64,000 nt of DNA, from positions 4,278,001 through 4,342,000 of the forward strand of contig NZ_AP024651.1 in assembly GCF_019977295.1 (NCBI RefSeq), given 5' to 3'. The notes beneath the pieces are model-generated. The model had not been told where the DNA came from and ran no database searches. It saw only the letters and a list, made by a program, of their open reading frames with translations. The position numbers and the translations under genes are program-made. Position 1 is the stretch's first letter. The number at the start of each line of letters is the position of its first letter. Below are positions 26,815-35,117 of the stretch, piece by piece. Origin of the DNA: Arthrobacter sp. StoSoilB20 (GTDB taxonomy: Bacteria; Actinomycetota; Actinomycetes; Actinomycetales; Micrococcaceae).

Positions 26815-27842
26815 GGCTTGGCTGCGGACTTACCGACAGCGGCCAGTAGTTCGCTCATGAAGTTTGAGCTCAGCGACACTCCAGCGTCTTCCTTGGAATC
26901 TGGGGAGGAACCGAACACCCTTGAAGCAAAGGCCGCTCGCAAATGGTTCCGAAGATCGACATCCGTCAAAGGCTCGACGTAGCCGTCAAAAGTTAGTAGC
27001 TGCTCTTTGATAGTCCTGGCCCAGGTGCCAAGGTCGCGATGATATGCGGCTTGCCTGCCGAAATAGGTCGCCAAACCCAGAACTGCGCCCAGAAGCGAAA
27101 TTCGGATAATCGCATCTCCTGTTGTCGTTGTTCCTCCATGAGAGGCCCCTGGCACGAACCCCAGAACAAAGCTCCCCACGATACCGAGAGCGACGCCAGC
27201 AACCGTCAGGCAGCGAAACAGAAGCGCCGACCGAAGGTGATACTTCGATAACTTCTCGAACCTGTCTGTTAGCTTCGCTCCCGATACGAAGCCAGCGGCG
27301 GTTCGCGCGCTTACCGCCGCCGCTTCAAGTTCCTTGACCGTCGTCCGTGCGTACAATAGGCCGGCACGAAGCTCCTGGGACATCTCCGCTTGTTCAATCC
27401 GAGCTTCAAGCAACGAGGCCCTCCGAGAATCATCCCGTGCTTTCAAAGCTGCTTCTGGGATATGCCCATTCCTACTGGCATGGTCCATGGATACCCGTTC
27501 AACCTTGGAGACGTATCTCTTGAGCGTATTTAGTAGGTATCCACTCCAGATCACAATATTCTTCGAGTCACGCTGCGTTAGGGCGGCCCTCAGTTGCTCA
27601 ACATCGTTGTCGTGAGCCTTGATGGACTTCGTGTCTACCAGGACTGAGCTTTCATAAGTTGAAAGAAACTCGTAGTCCGGGCCGAGAGCTTCGGCCCAAA
27701 TGAGTATTACGTCTCTAACGCGCGCATGGACCTCGGGATCCTCCATACTCAGCTGGTCAACCACTTCGCGGTACGGCCCATTGAGGGATTCAATCCCGGT
27801 TCTAAGTTCGGTCAGCGTCTTTTCCACGGTCCATTCCACCAC
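26811..27842 (-). CDS. Hypothetical protein with two membrane helices
   Basis: 343-residue protein I do not recognise. The first 200 residues are charged, helical and coiled-coil-like (for example EARIEQAEMSQELRAGL). Two hydrophobic segments follow at about residues 208-230 (VAGVALGIVGSFVLGFVPG) and 243-262 (IIRISLLGAVLGLATYFG), then a soluble tail. Codon choice is visibly less GC-biased at third positions than in the flanking metabolic genes, suggesting acquired DNA. It borders a stretch of gene remnants. A membrane-linked role is likely; anything more is guesswork. Confidence 0.7.
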   Translation of the reverse strand: MVEWTVEKTLTELRTGIESLNGPYREVVDQLSMEDPEVHARVRDVILIWAEALGPDYEFLSTYESSVLVDTKSIKAHDNDVEQLRAALTQRDSKNIVIWSGYLLNTLKRYVSKVERVSMDHASRNGHIPEAALKARDDSRRASLLEARIEQAEMSQELRAGLLYARTTVKELEAAAVSARTAAGFVSGAKLTDRFEKLSKYHLRSALLFRCLTVAGVALGIVGSFVLGFVPGASHGGTTTTGDAIIRISLLGAVLGLATYFGRQAAYHRDLGTWARTIKEQLLTFDGYVEPLTDVDLRNHLRAAFASRVFGSSPDSKEDAGVSLSSNFMSELLAAVGKSAAKP

Positions 27843-28193
27843 GGACGTTACGCCTAGGCAGGACCAGACCCTGGGACGAGTTCAGTAATGACTCGTCCGT
27901 ACATCGAGGAACCAACCCGGGAGAGCTTTCTTAGGCTCAAGGTGTTTCGGGCCTCGGCGGTCCAAGCCGCTGAGGAAACGTGCGTCGCCGATTCAGCGGA
28001 GTGATCTCCGAATCCGCACGAATTGATCAACAGGTTTGAGTCCAGTCCTTATGAGGCGACGGAAAAATTCTCTCTGGGTTTTTGCGACACGATCGGGATC
28101 TCTCCGCCACTCTAACCGTAAGGGGTACTGCACCCTTCAACCGGTTCTTTCATCCATGGGTAAGGTGAGGTCTGTGCGTACGGCAGCAAGGCG
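27843..28193. other. Intergenic stretch with no recognised gene
   Basis: About 350 bases between the two-helix protein and the next lipoprotein. I found no coding frame of good quality, tRNA or clear terminator. It probably carries the promoter of the minus-strand gene and degraded sequence. Confidence 0.5.
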
Positions 28194-28265
28194 GTGATTC
28201 TCCGTTCCCTGACGTCTCACCGCCGGGGGCCATCGCCTTTGCGCGCCTCCGGACATTGGACAACA

Positions 28266-28712
28266 TTGAATAGGAAACGCATCCCACTCGCCGTTGCGGG
28301 CCTGCTGCTCGCGGGATGTTCTTCACCCGCAACCCAACCAGGGTCCACATCAAGCATGCCTGAACTGACGACAGAGAGCAGCGAGCCGGCAGCAGCCGCA
28401 GAGACTGTCCCTCCCACATCTGCCGAAGCCGACAAGACTGCGGCCTTCAAAACAGCTAACGCCTCTGCGGCCTGGGCCGAGAGAGTCACCGCAGTGACCG
28501 AGCCGGAACCGGGCAGGCTTAGCATCGACACCGCACTCAGCGACCCACGCGGAGCGCAAGGCAGTGAGGAAGCACAGACTGCCATAGCAATCTGCGAGTC
28601 CGCAGTTCAGCTCTACCAGCCCAGTTATATTGCAGTTAAAGAAAAAGACGGAACCCACTTCGTCCTCTTCGGACACCCCTCCGTGCCCAAGGGCGCGTGC
28701 GCCGAAGTCTGA
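28266..28712 (+). CDS. Putative small lipoprotein
   Basis: 148-residue protein starting at TTG 28266, chosen because it gives a compact signal peptide (NRKR, a hydrophobic core, lipobox LAGC with Cys18). An in-frame GTG at 28194 is an alternative. A Ser/Thr/Ala/Glu-rich linker follows, then a small domain with AIAICESAVQLY and FVLFGHPSVPKGAC, where two cysteines could form a disulfide. Function unknown. A hairpin terminator follows directly. Confidence 0.6.
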   Translation: MNRKRIPLAVAGLLLAGCSSPATQPGSTSSMPELTTESSEPAAAAETVPPTSAEADKTAAFKTANASAAWAERVTAVTEPEPGRLSIDTALSDPRGAQGSEEAQTAIAICESAVQLYQPSYIAVKEKDGTHFVLFGHPSVPKGACAEV

Positions 28713-28726
28713 ACTGGCAGATGTTT

Positions 28727-28760
28727 GGAAGCCCCTGAGACATAGTCTCCAGGGGCTTCC
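28727..28760. terminator. Hairpin between convergent small genes
   Basis: GGAAGCCCCTGAGA pairs with TCTCCAGGGGCTTCC (28746-28760) with a one-base bulge and a short loop. It lies between the lipoprotein and the convergent membrane protein and can serve both. Confidence 0.7.
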
Positions 28761-28767
28761 GATTCGG

Positions 28768-29094
28768 CTACTCGGAGGAAGCCCCGACAGCAGGTGCGGG
28801 AGTCTCGGCCGGCGCCTGCACCTGAAGTGCGTCGATCTTCACTAGGGCCCTATGGGCGGCCACGTACATCATGATTGTGCCGATAAGGCCGCAGAGGAAG
28901 CCCAAAATTGCAAAGGTCATGGCTACGCCGTTAGGCCCGCTGCTCCCGTAGAGCGTAGGCCTAATCGAGGCCGTCGCTGCCATCGCACCTATAGAACCGA
29001 CAACCCACCCAGTAATGGACAAAAATACGCCGGAGACAAAGACCCCAGCGGAACGCTTGAACTGCAAAGTACTTCCCCATTTCCATTTAGACAA
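28768..29094 (-). CDS. Small two-helix membrane protein
   Basis: 108-residue protein with two clear transmembrane segments: about residues 17-40 (GVFVSGVFLSITGWVVGSIG) and 57-80 (AMTFAILGFLCGLIGTIMMY), then an acidic, Ala/Pro-rich tail. No family recognised. Convergent with the lipoprotein gene. Confidence 0.6.
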   Translation of the reverse strand: MSKWKWGSTLQFKRSAGVFVSGVFLSITGWVVGSIGAMAATASIRPTLYGSSGPNGVAMTFAILGFLCGLIGTIMMYVAAHRALVKIDALQVQAPAETPAPAVGASSE

Positions 29095-29379
29095 CAGGGA
29101 GTACTCTATGTTTCGCCTTCCTATATGCTCGTCTCGACTGTCGGCACGCGCCGATTTATGACGTTAGCGACCAACCGTAAATCCGCCGCAATGGAAACCT
29201 CACAGGTGAGCAACCCAGGACGACCAATGGCTCTGCCTCAATCCGTGAGGGACAACCACTTTTAACCGCGCATCGTCCTGACCCGGCGACAAAGCCACAG
29301 ACGAGTCATCTGAAGTTTCCTGGTCAAGCACCTGTTGCGGTGGCGACTTCTGAAATTTTGCCGTCCGTGGGATCCGACT
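29095..29379. other. Intergenic stretch, no gene seen
   Basis: About 285 bases with no convincing frame on either strand. Together with the broken frames that follow, it looks like decayed DNA rather than a compact regulatory region. Confidence 0.4.
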
Positions 29380-29549
29380 CTATGGTGAGGGTTCTTTCGC
29401 GTCCTGGTCCAGGACGTCGGCGAGCTCGTGGCCAAGGCGGCCCCGACCGATGAGGTCGTTCGCTTCGGAGGCTTATTGTTCGGCCTGGGTGCGGGCTTCC
29501 TCGGTGAGGACTTCTGCCCGCGCGGCACTGGTGAAGGCCGGCGTCTCAA
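29380..29549 (-). pseudogene. Possible gene fragment with an internal stop
   Basis: Read on the minus strand, the frame gives TPAFTSAARAEVLTEEARTQAEQ, a TAA stop, then ASEANDLIGRGRLGHELADVLD, a coherent helical and charged sequence on both sides of the stop. No start codon context or family was recognised. It may be the remnant of a coiled-coil or partition-like protein. Confidence 0.3.
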
Positions 29550-29650
29550 CGAGTGACGACCTCAGCTACGTCAGTCATCGCGACGACTTTGAACTGTTAT
29601 TTCAGGAACGATGGTTCCGGCACATCGCCCCGGACCTGCAACTGCACACC

Positions 29651-29793
29651 ATGGCTGCCCTCGGACGGAACCTCCAAGAGATCGAAGCAAAACTCGATGA
29701 AGCCGTGGCCGCGGCAAGGACCGAAGGCGTGTCCTGAGACGAAATCGGCAAGGCGTTCGGCATCAGCTGCCAAGGGTCTCAAGAGCGCTGGGA
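29651..29793 (+). pseudogene. Fragment of a small helix-turn-helix-like protein with an in-frame TGA
   Basis: The plus-strand frame reads ALGRNLQEIEAKLDEAVAAAR and TEGVS, then TGA at 29735-29737, then DEIGKAFGISCQGSQERW. Proteins of this kind usually have WDEIG at this point, so the stop looks like a TGG-to-TGA change. The second half resembles an HTH segment. The gene is probably dead, unless TGA is read through. Confidence 0.5.
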
Positions 29794-30213
29794 CACTTCA
29801 GAACTCCGACCTTCCCCCGACAAGCCCAGGAATTCGAAGTTGTAGGGGTCCTTCGCGATTTGTTGGGCGAGCTCGGAGTCTTGCGCAACAAGCTGGTGCG
29901 CGAAGTTGGACAGAGCTGCTCCGGTCCTTTCCAGGGTCCGGTTCATGATCATGTTCAGCAGGACATTCCTGGACCACCCGTATTGGACGGCCGCCGCAGC
30001 GTAGGTAGTGCGTTTTTCCCGTATGTCCAACTTGTCCAGCAGGACAGTGGCGTGGCCCCACGGCAATTGCGCAACAGCTTGTTGCGCAATTGGGCTGCGT
30101 TGCCAGGCTCCGGCGAACGTTGTCATGTACTGGGTATTGCGCGGCGAAAGGCCTTTCATCTCCGGGAACTCGGCATGCAGAATGCGAGCCACCGACAGCC
30201 ACCTTGGACTCAA
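29779..30213 (-). pseudogene. DUF1016 (YhcG) N-domain fragment
   Basis: The product matches the middle of the DUF1016 N-terminal domain: EFPEMKGLSPRNTQYM, VAQLPWGHATVLLDKL, YGWSRNVLLNMI and KDPYNFEFLGL. Full YhcG-like proteins are about 340 residues and carry a PDDEXK nuclease domain after this region. Here the sequence changes immediately after FLGL and stops. The usual N-terminal segment before the EFPEMKG region is also missing, with only a TTG at 30213 as a start. Both ends are therefore lost. YhcG-type proteins often lie near restriction-modification genes; none is present here. Confidence 0.72.
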
Positions 30214-30241
30214 TTGTCCAGACGCTGTATGGACAATTGAG
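30209..30241. repeat. Perfect 12-bp inverted repeat at the DUF1016 fragment edge
   Basis: CTCAATTGTCCA (30209-30220) and TGGACAATTGAG (30230-30241) are perfect inverted repeats with a 9-bp spacer. The left arm falls exactly where similarity to DUF1016 proteins begins. It may be a recombination scar, an operator or a small hairpin. Confidence 0.6.
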
Positions 30242-30390
30242 CCTACGGGGCATCAGTAGGCGGTCGTCCTGATCTGTGGGCGGGTTGTTCCGACTGATGG
30301 TGATCACTCGAGCCTCCTGACTGCCCCACCCCAAGTGCGGTAGCCTCAGCACAACCTACGCACGTCAATGCCGCTTCCGGGGGGAACATC

Positions 30391-31689
30391 ATGGGGAACG
30401 TTCGAGCGCGCACCAAAGCGCCCAACAAAGCGCTCAAAACCAAAGCGCTCAAGAAGAGGTATCCACTGGTGCCGGCCAAGGCCATGGCGGCCGGTCTGCT
30501 GGCCGCGGGACTGATCGCGGCGGGGCTGCTCGCCACGGAGGCACCACCCGCAACCGCGGACACGCAGCTACCGCAGCCAACTCAGCCAACTCAGCCAACG
30601 CCAATCATCGACGGCGCCGCCTACGTGGGTGCCGAGCTGCGCCGCCAGTACGACTACAGCTACTGGGGCTGCCGGAATCCGGACGGCTCGGGTGACGGCA
30701 TCACCTTGGAGTGGTTGCGCGACGGCGATCCGCTTCCGGAGGATCGGCAAGGGGAAACTCTTCGGATCCTGCCCGAGGACCAGGGCAGCCGGATATCCAT
30801 GCGGGTCCATCCCCTCACCCCGGGAAACCAGGGCTGCCCAACCGGCACGCAGCTGAGTTCGGAAACCTTGCCGGTGAAGGCCTCCAGCAGGGCCATGGGC
30901 TGGACCGGGCGGGGCAACTTTGAGCCCCTCGCGCGGACGCACGATGGCCGGCTCATCCTGTACCCGCGGACATACACCTATTACAAGGGCGCCTGCGAGG
31001 GCCCCTGCCCCGCATATTGGGGTTCCTGGGACGAGCCACAGCAGGTAGGCCAGGGCTGGAACGTCTTTGACATCGTCTTCTCCCCCGGCGATTTCGACGG
31101 CGATGGCTTCAACGATCTCCTCGGCCGCGATGCAGCAGGCAAGCTCTTCCTCTACCCCGGCGATGGCGAGGGCGGTTGGCTCGACAGGCAACAGGTGGGC
31201 CAAGGCTGGAACGTCTTCAATTCCATCGTGGGCCCGGGCGACTTCAACGGCGATGGCACCAATGACGTTCTGGCACGGGACACCGCAGGCGGCCTCTTCC
31301 TCTACCCTGGCGACAGCGAAGGTGGCTGGCTCCCCCGCGAACAGGTGGGCTGGGGCTGGCAGGTCATGAACAAGATCATCACCGGCGGCGACATGAATGC
31401 CGATGGTGCCGTGGACATCTTCGGACGCGACCAGGACGGTTTCCTGCACCAGTACCCCACTGACGGCGAGGGCGGCTGGGAGGATCCGGCGTCCCTCGGC
31501 CCGGGGTGGGAGGCGTTCACCGAGGTAGCCGGAATTGGTAGTTCCAGCCACTCGAAATACAACGAACTCTCGGCCGTCGCCGCCAACGGCGACCTTTTGA
31601 GCTACATCACCGGCGCTTCCGCCACTGGCCTCTACGGCCCATACGGCCCTGTCGGCCGGGGCTGGAACGTGTTCAAGGAACTGCTCTAA
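30391..31689 (+). CDS. Secreted FG-GAP/VCBS-like repeat protein
   Basis: 432-residue protein with a basic N-terminus, a hydrophobic signal segment (about residues 32-48) and a predicted cleavage near ATAD. A proline/glutamine/threonine linker follows, then a small domain with cysteines. Residues from about 175 carry about four repeats, each with a calcium-loop-like acidic motif (DFDGDGFNDLLGRD, DFNGDGTNDVLARD, DMNADGAVDIFGRD) and LFLYPGD-type strands, typical of a beta-propeller. It is probably exported and binds calcium and a surface ligand or carbohydrate; no enzymatic domain is seen. Confidence 0.82.
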   Translation: MGNVRARTKAPNKALKTKALKKRYPLVPAKAMAAGLLAAGLIAAGLLATEAPPATADTQLPQPTQPTQPTPIIDGAAYVGAELRRQYDYSYWGCRNPDGSGDGITLEWLRDGDPLPEDRQGETLRILPEDQGSRISMRVHPLTPGNQGCPTGTQLSSETLPVKASSRAMGWTGRGNFEPLARTHDGRLILYPRTYTYYKGACEGPCPAYWGSWDEPQQVGQGWNVFDIVFSPGDFDGDGFNDLLGRDAAGKLFLYPGDGEGGWLDRQQVGQGWNVFNSIVGPGDFNGDGTNDVLARDTAGGLFLYPGDSEGGWLPREQVGWGWQVMNKIITGGDMNADGAVDIFGRDQDGFLHQYPTDGEGGWEDPASLGPGWEAFTEVAGIGSSSHSKYNELSAVAANGDLLSYITGASATGLYGPYGPVGRGWNVFKELL

Positions 31690-31699
31690 GCCCCGGGTG

Positions 31700-31861
31700 C
31701 TACAGCGGCTGCCCCATCACTGTCAGCTGAATATGTACGGTCCCGCGCGAAGGGTCGACGACGGCGGAACCCGGCCCGCCGTCGTCGGGCGCCCTGCGGC
31801 GCTGGCCCGGCGTGAAACCAAACCAGCGCCGCCAGAACTGCAGAAGGCGGGCCGTGCTCAT
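31700..31861 (-). CDS. Possible 53-residue protein coupled to the LLM gene
   Basis: A short frame starts at ATG 31861, overlapping the stop of the upstream LLM gene by 4 bp (ATGA), the same coupling seen between other cistrons here. The product begins MSTARLLQFWRRWFGFTPGQ and is basic and tryptophan-rich, then becomes Gly/Pro-rich. I know no family for it. An 11-bp inverted repeat lies inside it, so it might instead be 3' untranslated sequence. Confidence 0.4.
   Translation of the reverse strand: MSTARLLQFWRRWFGFTPGQRRRAPDDGGPGSAVVDPSRGTVHIQLTVMGQPL
31757..31786. terminator. Inverted repeat near the end of the monooxygenase operon
   Basis: GACGACGGCGG (31757-31767) and CCGCCGTCGTC (31776-31786) are perfect arms around 8 bases. 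There is no T-run on either side, so termination is only a possibility. It lies between the convergent repeat protein and monooxygenase operon. Confidence 0.45.
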
Positions 31862-33204
31862 GGGACGTGCACCACGTCTTCGGCACGGACCGGCGTCTCC
31901 AACCCCAGGTTTCCCCGGAGCGTAGTGCCACGGTATTCGGTGGGGTAGACGCCGCGTTCCTGGAGTTCGGGTACCAGGTGGTTCACGATGTCGTCGATTC
32001 CGGTGGGGATGAGCCACGGTGAAATGTTGAAGCCATCCACCGCGCCAACCCGGGCATATTCTGCGAGGTGGTCTGCCACGGCGGTGTAGGAACCGGTGAA
32101 CGTGGAGTCGATCCGTGCCGTCTTGGACGTGACGAACTGGCGGATGGACAGGCCCTTGTCCTTGGCCTCCGCCCTCCACTGGTCAGCGAGTTGGCGGGCC
32201 TTGGCGCCGTGGAAGCCGCTGCCTCGGGTCTCGGAGGTTTCCTCCACCACGGGGTCGATCTCCGGAAGGGGACCATCGGGATCGTAGGAGGAAAGCTCCC
32301 GGCCCCAAAACTGTTCCAGATAGGCAATGGCCTGCTGCGGCCCGATCTGCAGGCTGCGGACCCAGGCCTTCTTTTCCTGGGCTTCCTGATCGGTGGCGGC
32401 AAGGATGAACTCGCTGGCGGGCATGATCTGCACGGCATTGGCTCCACGCCCGGCTGCGATGGAGCGTGCCACGATGTCGCGGCGGAACTCCACGGCGTCA
32501 TCGAACTTGGGGTGGGCGGAGAAGATCACATCCGCCTGGCGGGCTGCGAAATCGCGGCCGTCCGGGGAATCGCCGGCCTGGAAAAGCACGGGGCGGTACT
32601 GGGCGCTGCGCGGCAGCCGCGGTGTGACATCAACGGTGTAGTGCTGTCCTTCGTGCAGGACCGGCCGGGCCGGTCCGGACGAGGTTTCCCATGAATCCCA
32701 GATCCGTTTGGCGGTTTCGACGAACGCTTCGGCATGCCTGTAACGGTCGGCGTGGTCCAGGTATCCGCCGCGGCGGAAGTTGGCACCGGTCCAGGCGTTG
32801 TCCGTGGTGACAATGTTCCACGCGGCCCGGCCACCGGAGATCAGGTCAAGGGAGGACAAGCGGTGCGCCAGGTCTGCAGGGTCGTTGTAGGTGGTGTTCT
32901 GGGTGGCCACCAGGCCGATGTTGCTGGTGACCGCGGCGAGGGCGGCCAGCATGGTCTGGGCGTCTGGCCGGCCCACCACATCCAGTGCGTGCGGACGCCC
33001 GAGGTGTTCGCGCAGGCGGAGGCCTTCACCGAGGAAGAAAGCTGCGAACTTGCCTCGCTCGGCGGTCTGGGCGATGTGGCGGAAGGACTCGAAGTCCGTC
33101 TGCGATCCCGCCTGGGGAGCCTTCCAGATGGTGCCGGAGTTAACACCTTGGAAGAAAATGCCGAACTGGATCCGGCCGCTGGGCTGGAAAATATCGCGGG
33201 TCAT
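31858..33204 (-). CDS. NtaA/SnaA/DszA-family FMN-dependent monooxygenase
   Basis: 448-residue luciferase-like monooxygenase of the nitrilotriacetate/dibenzothiophene group. Landmarks are FGIFFQGVNSGTIW near the start, SSLDLISGGRAAWNIVTT in the middle, and DGFNISPWLIPTGIDDIV, VPELQERGVYPTEYRG and TLRGNLGL at the end. Family members use reduced FMN to oxidise C-N or C-S compounds. It follows the next LLM gene with a 9-bp gap, so it is a distal cistron of the ABC-transporter operon. The substrate is not determined; a sulfur-containing amino acid derivative is my inference. Confidence 0.88.
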   Translation of the reverse strand: MTRDIFQPSGRIQFGIFFQGVNSGTIWKAPQAGSQTDFESFRHIAQTAERGKFAAFFLGEGLRLREHLGRPHALDVVGRPDAQTMLAALAAVTSNIGLVATQNTTYNDPADLAHRLSSLDLISGGRAAWNIVTTDNAWTGANFRRGGYLDHADRYRHAEAFVETAKRIWDSWETSSGPARPVLHEGQHYTVDVTPRLPRSAQYRPVLFQAGDSPDGRDFAARQADVIFSAHPKFDDAVEFRRDIVARSIAAGRGANAVQIMPASEFILAATDQEAQEKKAWVRSLQIGPQQAIAYLEQFWGRELSSYDPDGPLPEIDPVVEETSETRGSGFHGAKARQLADQWRAEAKDKGLSIRQFVTSKTARIDSTFTGSYTAVADHLAEYARVGAVDGFNISPWLIPTGIDDIVNHLVPELQERGVYPTEYRGTTLRGNLGLETPVRAEDVVHVP

Positions 33205-33213
33205 GGTGGTCTC

Positions 33214-34281
33214 CTACTTTCCGGCGGCAATGGCAGCCGCGGCAGTGGTTGAGTAGCGGTTTTCCGCCTTCGGCAGGCCCAGCAGCCCGCGGAAGGTGCC
33301 GTCCTGGACGGGCGCCCTGAGGGAACCTCGGCGGCGGAGCTCCGGAAGTACCAGCCGGGACAGTTCTTCCAGTTCCACGGTGAGGACAGCCGGGTGGAGA
33401 CGGACGCCGTCGGCTTCCTGGAGAAGTGAGTCGAGCAGTTCGGTGAGGCCGGCGGCCGATCCAACAAAACGCGCAAGGCCGCTTTCCCGGGGTGTCACCA
33501 CGCGCGACTCCGCCGCCTGCCCGCGAGCGTCCAGGACGACGTCGAGCTCTGCGACAACCGCTACTGAAGCGCCAAGCCGTGCGCGCACGTCGCGGATCTC
33601 GGCGCTGAGCAGCTCCGGTGTCGGCGCGGTAACCAGTACAGCGTCCACTGCTTCGGCCGGCACCAGGCCTTCGCCCACCAGGGATGCCGCCGCGAGCACG
33701 GGCAGCTGCCCTTGGAGGGGCCTGGGGATGATGGACGGACCCTTCACCGAGTAAGCGGGGCCTGTGAAGTCCGCAGGCGTTTCGAAATCGGCGTAGTGCA
33801 GCTTGTCCACGTCGATGTATCTTCCGGTGGCGACGTCGCGGATCACGGCGTCATCCTCCCACGAGTCCCACAACCGGCGGCTGACCTCGATGGAGGCGGC
33901 GGCTTCCTGGGTCAGTGACCCGCCCTGGACAAAGGAGCGTCCGACGGCGGCGGCAGCTTCGGGTGATTCCGCTGCGGTGACGATCCACCCGGCACGCCCA
34001 CCGGAGACATAGTCCAGGCTGGCGAGCTGCGTGGAGACATGGAACGGTTCGGTATAGACGGTGTCTACCTCGGGGACCACCGCAATGGTCCGGGATACCG
34101 GCCCGGCAAAGGCCGCGCGCTGCAAGGCGTTGGCGCGTCCAGCCTCCGGAGTGTCCTTGAAGGTTGCCACGTGGAAACCGGCGGACTCCGCCGAGAGGAC
34201 GGCGGCGGCAAGGTTTTCATACCCCGCACCGTCGAGTTCAATGGCCAGGAATCCGGCCCTATCTTCTTCGGAGGAACTCAC
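33214..34281 (-). CDS. LLM-class flavin-dependent oxidoreductase
   Basis: 355-residue luciferase-like protein. It keeps the family contexts STQLASLDYVSGGRAGWIVT and VSRRLWDSWEDDAVIRDVATGRY but is divergent and shorter than its neighbour; the ending LRAPVQDGTFRGLLGLPKAENRY matches the C-terminal part of the group. The 4-bp overlap with the DUF1684 stop indicates coupling. It may pair with the downstream monooxygenase as a second subunit or act on a different intermediate. Confidence 0.82.
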   Translation of the reverse strand: MSSSEEDRAGFLAIELDGAGYENLAAAVLSAESAGFHVATFKDTPEAGRANALQRAAFAGPVSRTIAVVPEVDTVYTEPFHVSTQLASLDYVSGGRAGWIVTAAESPEAAAAVGRSFVQGGSLTQEAAASIEVSRRLWDSWEDDAVIRDVATGRYIDVDKLHYADFETPADFTGPAYSVKGPSIIPRPLQGQLPVLAAASLVGEGLVPAEAVDAVLVTAPTPELLSAEIRDVRARLGASVAVVAELDVVLDARGQAAESRVVTPRESGLARFVGSAAGLTELLDSLLQEADGVRLHPAVLTVELEELSRLVLPELRRRGSLRAPVQDGTFRGLLGLPKAENRYSTTAAAAIAAGK

Positions 34282-35117
34282 TTTTGGTCCTGACGTTCGT
34301 AGGGAATCTTTTCGCCGGCCTCGATCGCCACGGGAAGCCGGTTTTCGGCAGGCGGCAACGGGCAGGTGGCTAGGTCGGTGTAGGCGCAGGGAAGGTTCAC
34401 GGCGCGGTTGAAGTCGAGCTCCACGGAGCCATCAGCGGCGGGAACCACGGACAGCGAGCGGTTGGCCGCGTACGTGGTTTTGCCGGAGGTTTGGTCGGTA
34501 AACAGCACGGACAGTGATCCTGGCGCGTATCCGTTGAACGCCGTCAGCGCGAGCTCCTCGCCTGCCAGTTTGAAACGGATCTCACCGGGAGCTTCGTAGA
34601 CGTGGTGGATGCCCTCGACGGCGGCCCCCACGGTAGTGGGGCGCGGAGCCTCGAACGGGACGAAGGTACCAGCCACGGCGAACGCTGCATTGGGAGCGTA
34701 GGCGGGTGTCCCCTGGTACTCCTGGAGGAGGGCGTTGGACGGGTTCCGCGGCCGCACAATGTACTCGCCTCCGCGTTTGGCCACCTCAATGACGGTTTCG
34801 CCGGAGACCAGGTTGATGCCGCCGCGCTCCTGGATGGGGCCAAGCTCAAGCGTCGTGCCCGGATCGGTGTTCAGTTCAACGCCGTCCTGCTGCAGGCTTT
34901 CGCCCGGTTTCAGGACAACACGCACGACGTCGGCGTCCACACTCCAAGTGCCCGGCGCACCTTCCAGCCGGGTCGCCTCGCTGCTGAGCCAGTGCAGGTG
35001 CGTGACTGCGAGGAAGCCATGCGGGTGGGCGCGGTGCTGCTCGTGGGCGGCGTGCCAGTCCTGCCATTCCTGGTTGAACGACTCGAGGGCTGTTGCTGCT
35101 TCAGTGTGCGTAGACAT
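34278..35117 (-). CDS. DUF1684 protein
   Basis: 279-residue DUF1684 member, recognised by the C-terminal signature DFNRAVNLPCAYTDLATCPLPP and ENRLPVAIEAGEK, with two conserved cysteines. The ATG at 35117 was chosen because the family begins with the acidic helix that follows (TALESFNQEWQDWHAAH). The start overlaps the upstream LLM gene by 17 bases. The function of DUF1684 is unknown. Its position between two LLM oxygenases and an ABC importer suggests a role in handling the imported compound. Confidence 0.85.
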   Translation of the reverse strand: MSTHTEAATALESFNQEWQDWHAAHEQHRAHPHGFLAVTHLHWLSSEATRLEGAPGTWSVDADVVRVVLKPGESLQQDGVELNTDPGTTLELGPIQERGGINLVSGETVIEVAKRGGEYIVRPRNPSNALLQEYQGTPAYAPNAAFAVAGTFVPFEAPRPTTVGAAVEGIHHVYEAPGEIRFKLAGEELALTAFNGYAPGSLSVLFTDQTSGKTTYAANRSLSVVPAADGSVELDFNRAVNLPCAYTDLATCPLPPAENRLPVAIEAGEKIPYERQDQK

